Positions 45,273-55,302 of a stretch of DNA of 64,000 nt are shown here, one piece after another (position 1 is the first letter of the stretch; every line of letters starts with the position of its first letter). Position numbers and translations under genes: made by a program. Under the pieces are notes generated by a model. That model did not search any database, was not told the DNA's origin, and saw nothing but the letters and a program-made list of their open reading frames with translations. This DNA is from Sanguinoderma infundibulare. Taxonomy: Eukaryota > Basidiomycota > Agaricomycetes > Polyporales > Polyporaceae. Where the stretch lies: contig JAVLRN010000012.1 of the NCBI GenBank assembly GCA_032821775.1, positions 2,170,001 to 2,234,000 of the forward strand, in the 5' to 3' direction.

Positions 45273-47269
45273 TCAAGAACCGCCTGCGGGAAACCTAAGT
45301 CCTTTGGAGCCCAAACTCGGACCGCCGCTTAATGCCTTCCACCACTTCTCCTTGGCCTTCGTCTTCCCATTCGACTTACTTGCAGAGACCCCTGTATGCT
45401 TGACCACGGTTGACAGACCCGAAGACACCCCCCGCCTTCCACCGCCAGGGAACGTCTTGCCCCTCTTGCGCTCTCCAGCTAGCACAGGCGAGCCGGAGAC
45501 GGAGGGGACTTGGTGTTTGTCATCGTCTGTACCGCTGGGATGTTCTGATATCGATGCTGTGCGTGGGCGTTTGTGTTGTATAGAAGGCGGTGGTGTGGCA
45601 GAGCCTTGTGGCTTGAGATGTGAAAGAGAAGACGGACGAACGTTCCCTTCCCACGTTTTGCGGTGAAGCCGGAAGAGCGCCATTGTAGCGCGCGCATCGG
45701 TGACCTAGGTATGGCATAAGTCACGGCGGAATCGCAGAGAAGGATATCAGACGTAGACATGCGACGTAGTGACTTGCAGAGCCCGCCTTCAGGCAGAGCC
45801 GTGCATAGGCCAGGCCGAGCCGTCAGGCTTGGGCGTCGTGGTTTGCGGAGGATGTGAACACTCTCTGAGAGGGACCCTGGGGGCCCTGTGTGGTGCTCGT
45901 CCACATGATTTCCCATTGATTCCTCGCGGTTGCTTCTCATTGTTGCAATCACAGTCGGCCCACTACCGGCACTTCCAAGCGCCACCGACTTTCTCGTCTC
46001 ATGCTGCATTCAGTTAACCGCAAAGTAGAAGTGGAACTCTGGTATCCAGACCGAGTTCCGCGTCTACTACTCTGGCAGCAATCTGACGGTGCACTGCTCG
46101 AGTTTGGAGACATATCCCCCGAGGCCGTGGCCTGAGCCGTCTATGAAGGCCCGGCTTAGTATGTTGGTAGGCCCGAGCCGGACCCTGCAAGTCACTAGCA
46201 CTGCGACGGAAAGCTGACGAGACAACTGCAGAGTGAGAAGACGGGACGTACCGATGAGTGCTCCCCGCCCTGGATGGTCAAGCCCAACTCCTGCTTGGCA
46301 AGATGTCGCAGTGCAGGCCGTCGACCGCGAGAGACCTTGTGTTTATGGGCAAGGATCTGCGTATCGCGTGTTTGTGGGCGAGGATGGGAGAGGAGGAGGG
46401 CTTTGAGATCGTTGTGAACGGCATGTCCGACGAGGATGCGATCCTTAAGGAAGTCCGCAACTTCCTTCTGCACCTCCTCAAAGGATCTCGCTGTTGCAGG
46501 TAGGGGGGACGGAAACAGAAGGTTGGGATGGGGGGAATGCAGGACGGAAAAGGAAGGCGTACCATGTACCATGTCGGAGGGGCGTATGCCGGAGAACTCG
46601 GTACGATAATCGACAACGCGTTCGCGTGGCCGTACTATCGCGTCGAGGAGAAGGAAACCATAGTAGTTCACCAAGGAAACGCGGGCGAGGGCTGATTCCG
46701 CTCCATCTATTCCGACGCCAACCATCTCGCAGTCGAGGGCGAGGTACTTTCCTGGTCTGACCCATGGATTGCAGCACAGATGATGCAGAGAAACACGGAA
46801 AAGAATCGCACGTTGATGAGCTTCCATGGATGGAAATATTGGATGGGTCGGCAGGTGTACGATGGACGTACTGTTTGTGGGACCCTGCATGATCATCCTC
46901 GCCAAAAACCATCCTCCGAAGTTGAGCGAGTGACTCCCCGTTCTTCACCTCATTCACATCACCAAAATGGCTCTCCAACTCCATGGACGCTCCTCGAGGG
47001 AATGTGCGCGACTCGGTCGACGTATAACGCGGGGCAGTGGAGGTAGATGGTTCCGGGGTGTGGGTAAGTTTGCGCCGCTTTCTTGCAGCGAACGCGCTGA
47101 CGAAGGGTTTCTGTCCTGGTTCCGACGGCTTGGATTTAATTTTCTTCAATCAAGAATAGATCTGTGTGAACGTCATGAAAAGGCATCGTAGCGCATTGCG
47201 TAGACGGACCTTCTGGAGCGCGAGCCAATTTGAAGACGGTGGGGGCTTGCTCGACTTGTCGTTCTCCAT
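45273..47269 (-). CDS. REX4: REX4-type RNA exonuclease (DEDDh)
   Basis: Exon 1 (47269-47210) reads MENDKSSKPPPSSNWLALQK, the usual Rex4 opening. Exon 2 starts at 47143 (KIKSKPSEPGQKPFVSAFAA). The exonuclease core follows. Exo I is YLALDCEMVGVGIDG, then SLVNYYGFLLLDAIVRPRER and TEFSGIRPSDMVH. Exo II is ILVGHAVHNDLKALLLSHP, then LRHLAKQELGLTIQ. Exo III (HSSVTDARATMALFRLHRK) is split by an intron after HSS. The four acidic residues and the Exo III His are present. The C-terminus is a basic low-complexity tail ending FPAGGS. Rex4 is a 3'-5' exonuclease of pre-rRNA processing in the nucleolus. The last intron (about 46250-45703, roughly 547 nt) is ten times the local norm because it carries a MITE-like insertion. 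Confidence 0.93.
45767..46197. mobile_element. MITE-like element with TA target duplication inside a REX4 intron
   Basis: A 431-bp segment begins TA-GTGACTTGCAG and ends CTGCAAGTCAC-TA. The inverted ends match perfectly over 11 bases and at 17 of the first 20 (GTGACTTGCAGAGCCCGCCT against GTGACTTGCAGGGTCCGGCT). The flanking TA fits a Tc1/mariner-type TA target-site duplication. No transposase frame is present. It lies wholly within the last REX4 intron, so splicing probably removes it. Confidence 0.75.
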
Positions 47270-47734
47270 CCCGTCGGAGGTTTACAAAGTAGCGCAGGAA
47301 GAGAAAGGGCGGGTTACAAGGAGAAACGGCAGAGGACGGAGCAGAGAATGGGATAGTGTGGGGGACTCAGCCTGACGGCACCAGACGAGAAAACTGCGCG
47401 CCGCCCACCGCACAGCCACTACGATGACCCACCAATGACTGCCTGGGCCTACTGCGAGTCACTCAACTGTTCATGCATCTCCACCGTCCGAAATCTGATA
47501 GAACCGCTTTGTGCTGTGATTTTCTAAATGCTCTGGCTCTATGGATCCGTCTCGGGCATATCCCAGGAGGGTATAATGCATCTTGGTTGGAAGTGTTGCA
47601 TACAGTCGCTGAGCACATGCGCTGGTAACTACACATTCTTTGCTTTCAACATACCGTCCGCTATTACTACTCGGGATTCGAGTCTAGAAGTGACCCTGAT
47701 GGATATCTACTAATATTTCTATGACCTCGTCCAT
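47270..47734. other. Upstream region of REX4
   Basis: About 460 bases between the REX4 start and the F-box-tail relic. The part nearest REX4 must be its promoter. I see no TATA box and no additional gene. Confidence 0.4.
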
Positions 47735-48113
47735 AAGACTCAAAGGCGGTCGCCTTGTCGCCTTGCGACCCTGTCTAGCCACGTCGTCGTGTCCGCCCGA
47801 CCGCATCCAGTACCACTCGAACTGGTCGACCTTCCTCGTCTCGCCCTCGACCACCGCTCGCCGAACTCCGCCTTGTAGATTTCGGCGAGGCCATGCACAA
47901 CTGCCTCACTGACATCCGTCCGATCCTTCTCTCTATCCAGCCAGTCCATAGTGGTGATAAAGAAACAATCGCCAGCCCACTGCCCCCGGTGCAGCTTTCT
48001 TGATGGTTGCGTTTTGCGACGTGTCCGTGATGCCCTGGGAAGACCAAACAATGTGTGGTTGTAGAGCGAGTGCGCCCCGAAGAAGCGTACGTTGTGGCCA
48101 AGCCGAGCATAGC
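47735..48113 (-). pseudogene. Relic of the F-box-type gene at 50.6-51.9 kb
   Basis: Read on the minus strand this stretch matches the C-terminal part of the intact gene at 50602-51925: VRFFGAHSLYNHTL against VHFFGAHSLYDPTL, KLHRGQWAGDCFFITTMDWL against KLHRGQWAGDCFFIATMDWL, VSEAVVHGLAEIYKAEFGER against VSEAVVHDLTEIYKAQYGEW, and DQFEWYWMRSGGHDDVARQG against DQLEWYWMRSDGDDDVAKQG. About 90 codons are missing between the first and second blocks. An extra A before the second block (AAGAAAGCTG for AAGAAGCTG) and a small deletion before the last block each shift the frame. It is therefore a broken, inverted, partial duplicate. Confidence 0.85.
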
Positions 48114-48380
48114 AGGAAGATCTCTGTCATCCATGCGCATCCTCATCCAGGACAATTCGACGAGCTTTGGGAACAAGATAAGGATGGGATGGTAAGCTAA
48201 TAACGAGGTGATAACACCATAATCAAGTCGACACCTGTCATGGGAACCCCGTCGTTCGCGAAGGCAGCAGGGGCTACCAAGGTATCGTACATGAGACGAG
48301 TACTTGAGGAAGTTTGTCCGATCATCGGGTGCGAGTGAATGCACGATTTTCTGGGCTCAAAATGGTTGTGAATGAACCGA

Positions 48381-48617
48381 TCACCGAGACGCTCCGGCGA
48401 ACGATATACTTACAAGATCTCCTGTCCGATCAATCGACCACGTATCCTCAGGGAAGCATTTGATAAGAGGACCCAAGTCAAGAAGGTCCCTCCAGAGCAC
48501 ACCGATAGCTGTCTCGTAGATTACCCGACACGACCGGGCGAGGGCAAAGAGAGAAGAGTCCATCGAGTAGGTGCAAACTTCACCGAGAAGTTCTGGAATT
48601 GAAAGTGCTCTGTGCAT
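48381..48617 (-). pseudogene. Orphan F-box exon (fragment)
   Basis: MHRALSIPELLGEVCTYSMD and ALARSCRVIYETAIGVLWRD form a typical Agaricomycete F-box opening, followed by LIKCFPEDTWSI and a possible GTAAGT donor. Downstream on the same strand only a short leucine-rich-repeat-like piece (LFPKLVELSWMRMRMDDRDL, about 48.2 kb) remains before the relic of a different F-box-type gene. The rest of the expected leucine-rich repeat body is missing, so I call it a truncated gene. F-box proteins recruit substrates to SCF ubiquitin ligases. Confidence 0.6.
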
Positions 48618-48797
48618 TCTACCTGTCTTGCCTGATATCTCATAAGCCCATGGGTGTGCTCTACGACTGAATAATACTTACTATGAATACACTTGGGTCG
48701 AGTGTAGGACGAGTTCGGCGAGGTCGGAGTCGAAAGCGGGCGGTGACAGTGAGCATAAGGCGTCTGTTACGTTGTTGAAAGTGTATCGCCTACTTCC

Positions 48798-49616
48798 TCA
48801 AACCCTCGCAATTAGCTCGCCGTGAACCACAGTATACCATGCATCCTCATCCGCACCCCACTGACGCCAAACCTCAGCGACTTTCTCGAGACCCTCCCGA
48901 GTATAGATCCCATGCTTGAGCGCCGTGGTCGCGAAGGACGACAACAATGTACGGTCTGCCCGCAGGCCACTCCACCACGCCCGCTCTTCCGGAGTATAGT
49001 AGCACCAGGTCCCGGCGGACAAGGTGAGGCTCTCGGCAAGGAACCCAGCCTTCTTCGCCCAAACGTGGAGGTGACGACCGGCCTCAGGCTCGCCGCCGTT
49101 AGCGCGGGCGACCTTGATGTAGCCCTGGCGCCATTCCTCCATGCCCTCGATCTCCGGCCACCAGGCCATACCAGAGAAGTAGGCCTCTCGGGCGGCGACG
49201 AGGCCGCCGGGCTTGGCGACGCGACACATCTCACGCAGCATCTGGATGGGGTCGGCGACGTGCTGCAGCACCTGGTGAGCGTGGACGACGTCGAAGCTGG
49301 CGTCCGGGAAGGGAAGATGATGGGCATCGCCAGAGGCGAAGGTGATATTGGTCACGCCCTTGGACGCGGCGTGCCGGCGAGCCTGGTCCAAGACGTCGGG
49401 GACATCGATGCCAGTGACGTGCCCCTCGGGAACGTAGTTCTGGGCGATATCAGCGGAAATGGTTCCGGGGCCGCAACCAACGTCGAGGAAGGTCATGTCG
49501 GGTTTCAGGTGGGGAAGGAGGTATGCAGCGGAGTTCTGTGCCGTACGCCAGGTGTGCGAACGCAGGACAGACTCATGGTGGCCGTGAGTGTAGACATGAG
49601 TGGAGCACTGTGACAT
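48798..49616 (-). CDS. Class I SAM-dependent methyltransferase (UbiE/COQ5-like fold)
   Basis: An intronless frame of 272 residues, starting MSQCSTHVYTHGHHESVLRS. Motif I is FLDVGCGPGTISADIA, motif II region GHVTGIDVPDVLDQAR, then ITFASGDAHHLPFPDASFDV, VVHAHQVLQHVADPIQML and the KPGGL turn (RVAKPGGLVAARE). The segment after the core (AWWPEIEGMEEWRQGYIKVA, HVWAKKAGFLAESLTLSAGT) resembles small-molecule methyltransferases common in fungi. The substrate cannot be read from sequence. Being intronless among intron-rich neighbours is slightly unusual. Length is normal for the class, so it looks intact and functional. Confidence 0.9.
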   Translation of the reverse strand: MSQCSTHVYTHGHHESVLRSHTWRTAQNSAAYLLPHLKPDMTFLDVGCGPGTISADIAQNYVPEGHVTGIDVPDVLDQARRHAASKGVTNITFASGDAHHLPFPDASFDVVHAHQVLQHVADPIQMLREMCRVAKPGGLVAAREAYFSGMAWWPEIEGMEEWRQGYIKVARANGGEPEAGRHLHVWAKKAGFLAESLTLSAGTWCYYTPEERAWWSGLRADRTLLSSFATTALKHGIYTREGLEKVAEVWRQWGADEDAWYTVVHGELIARV

Positions 49617-49641
49617 ATTGCGACTGCTGGTCTGTGCGTGT

Positions 49642-50198
49642 CTAAGAATGTGTTGGCTGTGGATTTGACCAGTCAGAACGCCCGGCCGGGGTTACATACC
49701 ACGGGTTGGAGAGATGGGGGAAGATGCTTAGCGATGTCTGGGGCGATGTTTTGGCATTGAACTTTGCGGGCTCTTTAAGCTCCTTGCATAGGCTCCTGCT
49801 GATGTCGGTGAGCCAGAACGACGGTGCGAACTTATCAGTTCCAGAAGGAGCTATGAATTTTCTGAATGCTTCTGAATCCGATCGGCGTATGCAAGGCGTG
49901 TGGTACAACCACCTGAGGCGTCTGGTCTCTGACTATTCCCGGACAGTCACGGCACACTGTCACAGACCACACTACTCCTTCCGCGGTGCCTGAGGTTGAT
50001 GGCGCCGTCGTAGATTGCACCTGCTTTGTCGACAATCTGAGTGAGGTCGGGTGCGCCACCGTGACTTGCGTCGGCTTCGCGGACGACAGCAGCGACGTTC
50101 TTGAGCAGGGCAACAAAAGCGTCGTCCGAGTCGTCGGCATTGTCATATTCTACGATTTGAGTGGCGAGGACACCGAGCCGTTCGAGATACGACTGCAT
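49642..50198 (-). CDS. Small uncharacterised protein, probably two exons
   Basis: I do not recognise a family. The first exon (start 50198) reads MQSYLERLGVLATQIVEYDN and FVALLKNVAAVVREADASHG, a helical, acidic N-terminus, to GAINLRHRG. A second exon in another frame reads SEAFRKFIAPSGTDKFAPSF and WLTDISRSLCKELKEPAKFN, ending at 49642. The joining intron is plausible (a GT donor near 49985, CAG acceptor near 49880), but several alternatives exist. Its stop lies only 25 bases upstream of the methyltransferase start on the same strand. That is very tight for two fungal genes and leaves open that the two are one transcript. Confidence 0.4.
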
Positions 50199-50601
50199 CG
50201 CGTTAACGGTTGAGTGAAAAAGGCGCAGTGGATGCCACAGTCTGGGGGGGACCACTCCGCCCTCGGCGACACCCGAAAATCACAACGCGTCCATCACGTT
50301 TGTGACGCGTCGCGTACACAGCGCGACGCGTACGCGTTGCTCTTTCTCAGACGTTTTCCATCTTCTCGAAAACTCCGTGACATCTGTCATGTAGCTGTAT
50401 TAGGTGGTCAGTAAAAATCTCCGAGTCATTCGCGACCACCGTAGCCAGCGAACAATGGGGGCGCTGAATTTGGCGCTGAACCTGCCGAATCTTGAAATTC
50501 CAACTTCGCCGCCGCAGTTCGCAGACGTCTCTTGACATCGAACCACCACAATCACCTTCTGCCTCCTTCGTTCTCTCAAGCAGTCACTAGTCATCATCAC
50601 C

Positions 50602-51925
50602 ATGCAATTCTGGAAATTGTACGTTAGCATTGTTTTGCTTGTCTTAGGGTGTCTTCTGACGCCATTTGATATAGCTACAACATCGACAGACGCGAAGAGG
50701 GCGACTCGGAGAAGTATGGTTTGCACCCGCTGCGCCAATTTTTATTCCGTAAGCAAGGATTCCTGGTCAGGAGCATTACATATCCATACCAGACGTATGT
50801 TTGACTCCTCCGTGTATGGCAGTCAGTGTCACTGACCACAATCACCGCAGCCCTGAGCTCGCCAAGGGCAATCTGTTCCGACTCAACACGAAAGCGTCCC
50901 AGCCCGTGCACAAGAAGGGGTTACTGACGCTACCTAACGAACTCTTGCTGATGATCCTGGAATTGGATAAAAACGATCCGTTGACGCTCCCCGCCTGGGC
51001 CATCACGTGTCATCGGCTGTTCAAGCTCGCGCGCGGAATGGTCGAGGACATGCGCAATGTCTGGGCAGCACCCTGGGCGTGGTGCCGCATTGTATGCTTA
51101 GGAGACTACGCCAAGTTTGAGGACGTTCCCAAGACGCTCTTCACCGATGCCGAACTTGCCACGATTGCCAAGTCGCAGGAGACCGCCGACCGCCACCGCG
51201 CTCGCATGGCCTACGCTGGCGTCCACCAGCTCGACCTGGCAGAGCAGCACAGCGTACACTTCTTCGGAGCACACTCCCTCTACGACCCCACGTTGATCAA
51301 AGACGAAGTGCGAGAGCTTTTGGGTCGGTTCACCCCGTCGGACCGAGCGAGATTCCATGCCCTCGTGGGAGTCACGTACCCGCCAGACCGGAAGAACTGG
51401 GGGTTATGCAACGGCGACAAGAGGGAGTACGTCCGCGCGTCGGCGATCGCGAAGCTTGCTGGACGCCCCGACGACCCTCAGCCCTTCCTGCCCAACTGCC
51501 GTGTGGACCTCGGGCACGCTCTCCTTACTCGCATTGCCTGGTCTCCCATGCGTTTCACAGCCACTGGCATGTCTCGGAACGCAACTACCAAGAAGCTGCA
51601 CCGGGGACAGTGGGCAGGTGATTGTTTCTTCATTGCCACTATGGACTGGCTGGATAACGAAAAGGACTGGACGGATGTCAGCGAGGCAGTCGTACATGAC
51701 CTCACCGAGATCTACAAGGCGCAGTATGGAGAGTGGTGGTCGCACGAGATCGAAGGCAGGACGGGAGAGGCAGATCAGCTTGAGTGGTACTGGATGCGGT
51801 CCGACGGAGACGACGACGTGGCCAAACAAGGTCGCCTTATGACAAAGCGACGGCCGATGAGTTTTGAGGACAAGTGGACACAACGAATTCAAGCACAAAA
51901 AATCCGCCCGGACGACGACTTTTAG
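50602..51925 (+). CDS. F-box-type protein, intact
   Basis: Three exons: 50602-50618 (17 nt, MQFWK plus two bases), 50675-50794 and 50851-51925. The N-terminus reads MQFWKFYNIDRREEGDSEKY and GLHPLRQFLFRKQGFLVRSI. An F-box-like helix pair follows (LLTLPNELLLMILELDKNDP, AWAITCHRLFKLARGM). The C-terminal half is a domain seen in many basidiomycete F-box proteins: WAAPWAWCRIVCLGDYAKFE, HFFGAHSLYDPTLIKDEVRE, PNCRVDLGHALLTRIAWSP, KLHRGQWAGDCFFIATMDWL and DQLEWYWMRSDGDDDVAKQG. It probably acts as an SCF substrate receptor; substrate unknown. A broken partial copy lies inverted at 47735-48113. Confidence 0.75.
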
Positions 51926-52992
51926 ATTGAAGAATGTATCCATGTGGAATGCCAGGGCCATTTGCTAGCAACGATGCTTATGCCTTAATATATATACTGG
52001 ATAGCGCGCCGTGACACCACTTACCAGCTTCTACCACCGCCATCGCGCGGACCCTCCGTCCAGAGCTCGATCATACACTGCCGCGGCAGCCCAGATGTTC
52101 CAGCATTTGAGTCTTGTGAGCGGAAGCCGCCCTTGTGGTCACCAGCACCGAGCCGTCCAACCGTGTTGAAACACGTCTGGTCTAATAGACCGGGGGTGCT
52201 GCAGCCTCAAGAGTAGACTACTACCTCGGCACATCTGTGAACAGGCTATATCGTCCCAACGAGGAACGTGATTATATCCACGAAACACAGAGAACGAGGA
52301 TTTATCAGTTGCAAAAGAAACTTGCCAGACTGTCACCGGAGACAGTCGACGAGTCGGCAACTCGACCTGCATAAAGCCTCGATCATATCCAAGTTCTTTG
52401 ATGATCCAACCCTTTCTCCCCCTGTCGTCAGATGCATATGGTTATCCTCGGTTGGTGCCAGCGGCAATGGCAACATTTTCCCATCTCTCTTGAGAAACTC
52501 CTGGGCGTGATGGTCAATAGTCGCCGCACGTCGAATTAGTGCGATACTGCAGAGTCCCTTGGAGCGGGGTTTGTTTACTCTTGGAACGGCGGGCAGGGAG
52601 TACCCGGCAGCCAGTCCTCAGGCCTCAGATTTCCCGTTCACTCGTCCGCGACGACCGGTAGCATACAAGATGCAGTGTAAAGGCTGTGCAAATTACTGGG
52701 ATAAGTGATATGATACAGTCGTCTCCGTCCTGCGAAGAGTTCGTTAGTACAACATAATATTACTGAAAGGTGTCGACAGGATGCGTTGACATGACGAACG
52801 CACCTCAGAGTCGCCAATGCTACCACTGGTCGCCAAGACAAACCGCTGGCGTGATACCGACTCCGCGAAGGAGCGCAAGGAGGCCACGGAAGAGTCTAAT
52901 AGGTGGATATGTCTGCCTAATCGTACATACGAGTCGTCCATCTCTCGAGCAAGCGTGAACATCATCTGCATCCTCCAAGGGGGTGATCCTGA
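51926..52992. other. Gene-free stretch
   Basis: About 1.07 kb between the F-box-type gene and the 3' end of the LYR gene. Short frames on both strands lack any recognisable domain or splice chain. An AT-rich ATATATAC patch near 51990 is probably the 3' UTR of the F-box-type gene. Confidence 0.4.
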
Positions 52993-53455
52993 CTATGGTA
53001 TCGGGTCTGCAGGGGATTCGTTTGGATACATGCGCTTCAAATGTCGATATTTGCGGAGTGAGTATAGAGCGAGGGTTTCTGTTGAAGTTGAGATGCACTT
53101 TTGGGGATCGTGCAGATGTAAAGCATAGGACGCACCGTTGCGGATGTACTCTCCCATCTTTATAGCCTTCTCGATCTCCTCTGGGTCCGTCAAGTGTCGG
53201 TTCTCTATCCAAGAGCAGAGATTGCGTTCAGGAACATGTTTTGCTGCCGGTGGTGAGGACGTGGACTCACTCTCAAACAGTCCGCGCAGCTTCGTATGGA
53301 AGTTGTACCTGGGGGTTGACAAAGGCTGAGTATCATAACCTGCCCGCTCGCGTGAGACCGAGGACGCACGCAGGGTCGGGATAATCTCGGCCAAGCCTAT
53401 GGAGCTCCTTGTATAGGGCGATGACTCTTAATCGAGTCTCTCTGACAGCTGCCAT
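52993..53455 (-). CDS. LYR-motif mitochondrial protein, LYRM5/ETFRF1-like
   Basis: Three exons. Exon 1 starts at 53455: MAAVRETRLRVIALYKELHR, LGRDYPDP, with the LYR-type motif in the variant form LYKELHRLGRDYP. Exon 2 joins as YNFHTKLRGLFESE, then a Ser/Pro insertion, LTDPEEIEKAIKMGEYIRN. Exon 3 reads ETLALYSLRKYRHLKRMYP, ending at 52993. The spacing LYKEL...YPDP...LRGLF...DPEEIEKAIKMGEYIRNE...LRKYRHLKRMY matches LYRM5. That protein binds electron-transferring flavoprotein in the mitochondrial matrix and removes its FAD, tuning electron flow from fatty-acid and amino-acid oxidation. The insertion of about 30 residues (STSSPPAAKHVPERNLCSWI) in the middle helix region lengthens this copy. It is divergent from the Sec14-like gene. 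Confidence 0.88.
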
Positions 53456-53774
53456 GGAGGAGGTTTCATGCGAGTCCCAGGACCAGAGGACGGAGGACAG
53501 GGACTCGAAGAGGGGGGGAGGAGAGAGCCAGGACGATAGGCGGCCGGCAACGACGGAGACTCCGGCATCGTGCGCGCACGTACGGGCCGGGGGAGATGCG
53601 AATGTCCGAGAAACCCGGAATGGACTGATGCATTCGATGCCGCACACAAAACGGCGGTGCGGCACTCCTCCTTCTTTCGCGCCCGCCCTGCGCCCGCACA
53701 GGTCTACATATATATACCCACTCTCGCCTTCGTCTCTCGCATCGCTGGCATTCCTGTCCTCCAGCTGAGCACCC
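53456..53774. promoter_or_regulatory. Bidirectional promoter region, LYR gene / Sec14-like gene
   Basis: About 320 bases between divergent start codons. A TATATATATACCC element at about 53707, 68 bases before the Sec14-like ATG, is a good TATA candidate for that gene and is followed by a CT-rich leader (CTCTCGCCTTCGTCTCTCGC). No TATA box is seen towards the LYR gene. Confidence 0.55.
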
Positions 53775-55302
53775 ATGACCGTCGATACCCACAAGATCTA
53801 CGAAGCACACCCACCTGCGGACATCGAGTTCGACCCCGCCGTCCTCCCGCCGACGCTCCAGCTCACAGACGCCCAACAGAAGCTCTACGACGAGGTCCTC
53901 AAGCACTTTGAACGGGACGGCTACACCGTTCCGGACGTCGAAAATGGCGCCTTGACTGAGCAGGAGAAGTTCTGGTTGGTGCGTCTGCACGGCGCTCTGC
54001 AGTAACACTCGCTCACATGGTGTCATTGGGGTGCGAAGAGCGCCGAGTGCATGCTGAGGTATGCAAAAATCGTGGGGTATATGCTGCGTCTACGCTTATG
54101 CCAATTTGAACAGGTTCATTCGTGCGGTCAAGTGGGCGAGCGCGCCAGCTGCGATCAAGCGGCTCGAGGCCACTCTCAAGTGGAGGCGGGAATACGGAGT
54201 CTACGACGTGATCAACGCCGCACATGTGGAACCGGAGGTGCGATATATCCCATTCATTATACAGCTATCCTCCCGCTCACGCGTCGTCGCCCTTCAGGCC
54301 CTCACAGGCAAGATGATCCTCTGGGGCTACGACGTCGACAACCGACCCGCGCTCTATATGCGTCCCAGCAAGCAGAACACGGAGGAGAGCATCCGCCAAG
54401 TGCATTTCGTCGTCTGGTCGCTGGAGCGTCTGACCGAACTCATGGGTCCTGGGGTCGAGTACGTTCACATATTTTGCATCGCGCATCCACCCTCGGTTCA
54501 CGTCCGAATCCACCCCCCAGGACACTCGCTCTCATGATCAACTTCGCAGACCGCGCGAAGAACCCTTCCATGACCCAGGCCCGTGCCGTCCTCAACATCC
54601 TCCAAACGCACTGTACGTGTCTCCGCCGTCTCGCCATTGCATCACAGAATTCATCATATCAATCAAATTCCGCCAGACCCCGAGCGCCTTGGCCGCGCCC
54701 TGGTGGCCAACGTCCCCTTCCTCGTCAACGCCTTCTTCAAGCTCATCACGCCCTTCATCGACCCCCTCACGCGCCCCAAGCTCCGCTTCAACCCCGACTG
54801 CGTCGAGGACGGCCTTTTCGACCCCGCCGAGCTCTTCTCTGAGTGGATCGGTGGCGCCGCCCACTTTGAGTACGACCACGACAAGTACTGGGCCCCGCTT
54901 GTGAGGATGTGCGCCGAGAGGCGGGATAAGCTGTGGCAGGGGTGGCGCGAGCTCGGTGCCAAGGTCGGGGTGCGGGAGTGGGACATCAAGACGCGGATCG
55001 AGCTTGCGGAGAAGGCGGGGACTGAACTGGGTGCGCCGATTCCGACAGAGGCGGCGGCGGCGGCGGCGGGCGAGAAGGAGGACAACGAGAAGGGAAACGG
55101 AGAGGTGGAGGTGAAGACGGACAAGGAGGACGAGAAAGAGCAGGAACATGGAGAGACCGTCGTCGCCGTTTTAGCTGCAGCGGACGCGGGGGCTCAGGTG
55201 GGTGCGCCGATTAGGACGGAGGTGGAGGCAGCCAAGGAGCAGCAGAAGCAGAAGGAAAATGGAGACGTGGTCGCCGCTCTAGCTGCAGCGGACAACCTTT
55301 GA
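53775..55302 (+). CDS. Sec14-like CRAL-TRIO domain protein
   Basis: Exon 1 (53775-53978) reads MTVDTHKIYEAHPPADIEFD to EQEKFWL. A 20-nt microexon (54039-54058) supplies SAECMLR, and exon 3 (from 54114) continues FIRAVKWASAPAAIKRLEAT and LKWRREYGVYDV, completing the CRAL-TRIO N helix bundle. The lipid-binding domain follows: GKMILWGYDVDNRPALYMRP, QVHFVVWSLERLTELM, TLALMINFADRAKNPSMTQA and RAVLNILQTHY. It continues PERLGRALVANVPFLVNAFF and KLITPFIDPLTRPKLRF. The tail after VREWDIKTRIELAEKAG is a low-complexity Ala/Glu/Lys extension with two related repeats (ELGAPIPTEAAAA and QVGAPIRTEVEAA). Such proteins exchange phosphatidylinositol and phosphatidylcholine at Golgi and plasma membrane. The specific ligand is not determinable here. 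Confidence 0.92.
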
